Positions 61,233 through 64,000 of a stretch of 64,000 nucleotides of DNA are shown piece by piece. The stretch comes from Asparagopsis taxiformis (Eukaryota > Rhodophyta > Florideophyceae > Bonnemaisoniales > Bonnemaisoniaceae). Under the pieces are notes generated by a model, which saw nothing but the letters and a program-made list of their open reading frames with translations, did not search any database and was not told where the DNA came from. Location of the stretch: contig JALQPE010000171.1 of assembly GCA_030407315.1 (NCBI GenBank), positions 1-64,000 of the forward strand, read 5' to 3'. The position numbers were made by a program, and so were the translations under genes. The first letter of the stretch is position 1, and each line of letters starts with the position of its first letter.

Positions 61233-61930
61233 GGCAAGCTGTGATGCGGCTAGTTGGACTCGACGACAACCCTATGACGGTTGCTTAGCGATCGCGTGTG
61301 AGGGATGGAAATTGGTTACACTTAAGGTTTACGACAATCAATCAGATGCAGGCGCAAAAGGAAGGATATTTTCAGAACATTTGGAAAAGTTTGCGAAAAA
61401 TTTTAAATGAATTGCATGACGCAAGGACGGCACTTTCGAGTCGCCTACGATTAGCCGTCGCATTGCGTCGCGATAGAGGCCCAATCATTGGGTTCTGTAA
61501 GGAACGGTGGACGCGGCCCGGAACAAGGCCCTGCAGATTGTGCGACAAAACCCTGCTAACGTTTTCAGATGTGTGGACTTTTCCACCGTTGAAGCGGCGG
61601 ATCACAGCAGTGGGCGGTGCACACGCGATGCCGGCCACTTGAACGATGCGTATGATGCCGCAATAAATATCACGCGACGTGTAGATATTTATCCGTAAAA
61701 TTCCACTTGCCCCACATAAGATTCTCGTCGCCCCGTAATCGATTCTCATTGGTTTACACATGGACCGTTTGTCCGAACAATACCCACGACGAGCACATGC
61801 CTTGCCACCGACCGTCCGACCGTCGTCTTCGCTCACCCTCGCGTGTATCAACCAACTCGGTAATTTAGTTCGACACTAGACGAAGCACATCAAAAACCAC
61901 GACCATCAACCGTAGCTACCTAGATACTTG
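61233..61930. other. Intergenic, no gene recognised
   Basis: 700 bp of 5' flank of the sulfite oxidase gene and 3' flank of the FLZ-like gene; nothing recognised. Confidence 0.5.
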
Positions 61931-62473
61931 TTACGACACCGCTCCGTCCCCCTGATCCGAAGCCGATAGTCCGAACAACCGGTCTAGATACGAAAACATA
62001 GCATTCTCCTCCATAACAACAAACCCAACCTCACTCTCCTCCATCATCACTTCGCGCTCCTCAAACATAACTGCAGCACGTGGCTGCTTGCGTCGCGGTC
62101 GTCGACCGCTCTTCTCCGCCTTGACCCTTTTGGCCGCCCGGATGCGGCTCCCTGTCACGTCCAGCATGCACGACCACAGACAGTTGCGTCCGCAGAACAG
62201 CCGTGTGCCATCACGCAGAACCGACTGCGATGCGTGCGGCATCAGACTGCGCTCGCAATTGGAGCACACCTTGCCGTTCAGCACCTCTGATGCCGGCTCC
62301 GTACGGAAACATACCGTTTCACGTTCTGCCAACGGTGCCATATCTGTTTGTTGTCTGCAAATGTGCTGCCTGCGCCGCCCCAACGCTCCCCGCGCTGCGC
62401 CTTGTATACTATCGCCCAGATTTGTCCTCACACAAGGGTTTGAGGCTGAGCTTGTCCTCGTCATGTCTGTCAT
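61931..62473 (-). CDS. FLZ-like zinc-finger protein
   Basis: I take the ATG at 62473 (MTDMTRTSSASNP), giving 180 residues; the frame opens further upstream at 62644. The only recognisable part is VCSNCERSLMPHASQSVLRD followed by GTRLFCGRNCLWSCM. This C-x2-C ... G-x3-FC-x3-C pattern is that of the FLZ finger of plants (about 50 residues), which mediates protein interactions, notably with SnRK1 kinase. The downstream part is basic (KRVKAEKSGRRPRRKQPR), then strongly acidic. A TRASH/MYM-type finger is the alternative. Confidence 0.55.
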   Translation of the reverse strand: MTDMTRTSSASNPCVRTNLGDSIQGAARGALGRRRQHICRQQTDMAPLAERETVCFRTEPASEVLNGKVCSNCERSLMPHASQSVLRDGTRLFCGRNCLWSCMLDVTGSRIRAAKRVKAEKSGRRPRRKQPRAAVMFEEREVMMEESEVGFVVMEENAMFSYLDRLFGLSASDQGDGAVS

Positions 62474-64000
62474 ATTTATTCTTAAAATTTTATGCGCTGT
62501 GCTGGCACGCGCGTCGATGCCGCTGGTGGAATGGAACGCGATGGAACAAATATTCTCCCTGCTTCGATGATAATTATCGTGTCGTGGACGAGCTGGCACG
62601 CAACGAGTAACCTCGACGCTAATCACCGTCGCTTGGCCGTCCATGTAACATATCTACGCGTCATATGTAATTTGCTACCTAGCTCTTCCAAATGACCCGT
62701 TTGACTCATGCTGGGTGGTGCCCACATATTCTTCAAACGACTTGTTCTAGCCAATCACACGTGGACAGCAGCTGCCATATCACAGCTTTATTGCCAGTGG
62801 AATCTCTCTGCATCAACTTCACCTCCTTGAGATTCAATTCCTCGCCTTGTCCCCCTCCAATCGCCGTACACAAACTTGTGCATGATTAGCCGTTGCCCGT
62901 GTCGATATATCTCGCAAACCTCTCTTTCGCTAAAATAGAATAGACCGCATCATCGATACAATGTATGAAGTAACGATCCTCTACTCGTTCAATTAACATT
63001 CCTTCTTGTGCCCTGCCATCCTTCCCAACGCCGCCACCGTTATTCAACCGATTCAAAAACAACAAGATCCAATACAAACCATATCTCAACAGTTATTAAC
63101 CTTGACCGCATCCACTGCAAATGAAGTCGTCATGATCTATTTCACAACAAGGCAACTAAATTTAGTCAACTCTCGTAACATTGAGTACTTGTGCCATCGC
63201 ATGTAAAATGGCTGCAAGCGGCTCAGTTCCACTTAGAAATTGCTCATTCCCTTGCGAAACCTAGTATACCGTTCATATATATAGTACATTGTCGATTGAC
63301 GAGTGGAAGGACAATGCTTTTCCAGCCCCGTCGACGACAGCAACAAGTTAGAACACTGTTTCCCTATTGTCACCCAGGTGATATTGTGGTTCATGCCAAC
63401 ACTGTATTCATCTAGGTGTCAAGATGGGCTGGGACTTGGTTTACAGCTGAGCACAGCTCAATCAGAACCCATCAGTGTAGATTGAAGAAGCCAGCATATG
63501 TACAGCGAGAGCAAAGTGATACGTCGATTAAATTTAGAAAGAAGTTGATATACATGCTGAAAGCGAACAACACGAAGCGTTCAAAGCGCGTGTCCGATTG
63601 AAGATCCGGAGTAGTTGTTCACAAGTATGCGTGCTGTTTGTTATCTCCTAAACGAGCAAAGCGAAAAATAGTTTGCATCTTGTGGGTCACACTTGAGTTG
63701 TTTAAACGAGTTGCTGTTTAAAGGAGCAAACGCAAAGGTCAATGTAGTCGCGCAGTGCCGCCAAAGGGGGTGGACCAAGAGACCGAATGGGCCTCTATTC
63801 TTTAGATCAAGTGCTCTACACGCCGTGATGACATATGTACACCACGGGGCAATATTCCGACCAATGAAACTCAACCAGCAATGATGACTCCGGCGGCTTG
63901 TATATATTATCGGGCATTTGCACACAGTCGGTCCGCTATCCTGTCGGGATCACCACAAATGACGAATACCACAACAGACAGGTACATGTTGTCAGCAAAA
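62474..64000. other. Intergenic, no gene recognised
   Basis: 1.5 kb to the window end. No frame with a motif, RNA gene or repeat of the families seen elsewhere was found. Confidence 0.5.

Overview
The window is nuclear DNA of a eukaryote. Genes sit far apart, are mostly intronless, and the two introns I can place are 91 and 93 nt long with GT..AG ends. Canonical histone H3 and H4, a CPSF160 subunit, a tunnel-type mRNA triphosphatase, an NDUFAF5-type methyltransferase, a costars protein and an FLZ-like zinc finger together with abundant LTR and Plavaka-like elements fit an intron-poor alga. A florideophyte red alga is my best guess, but no single gene proves it.

The left half (about 0.5-32.5 kb) is mobile DNA. 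At 0.5-8.6 kb lies a decayed minus-strand gene with a ParB/sulfiredoxin-like domain, then a plus-strand gene that joins a beta-class DNA adenine/cytosine-N4 methyltransferase (DPPY motif) to a SET domain. They are set among five copies of a hairpin-plus-palindrome repeat; two inverted copies at 2.44-2.71 and 8.35-8.56 kb may be the terminal repeats of a roughly 6.1 kb element. At 8.7-14.1 kb two abutting plus-strand genes (TAATG junction) converge on a Plavaka-type (CACTA superfamily) transposase split by a frameshift. At 14.7-16.76 kb come a 38-bp perfect palindrome and three tandem-repeat fields.

At 17,220-30,508 sits a complete, very young Ty3/gypsy chromodomain LTR retrotransposon. Its LTRs are identical by eye apart from a 4-bp indel, and it is flanked by CAGCC target duplications. 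Gag, nucleocapsid and Pol are on the minus strand in three different frames. An additional 946-codon gene runs antisense to them from beside the 3' LTR. The element landed inside the same antisense gene of an older, inverted relative, whose halves and one LTR survive on either side.

The right half (33-64 kb) is ordinary host sequence: tRNA-Pro(TGG); a secreted/membrane tandem malectin-like protein; a two-finger C2H2 protein; NDUFAF5-like methyltransferase; RMD1/DUF155 protein; Trm5; a divergent H3/H4 pair; a divergent pair joining the cap triphosphatase with CPSF160 (both ends of mRNA processing); costars; sulfite oxidase; and an FLZ-like protein. Several multi-kilobase gaps hold nothing I recognise.
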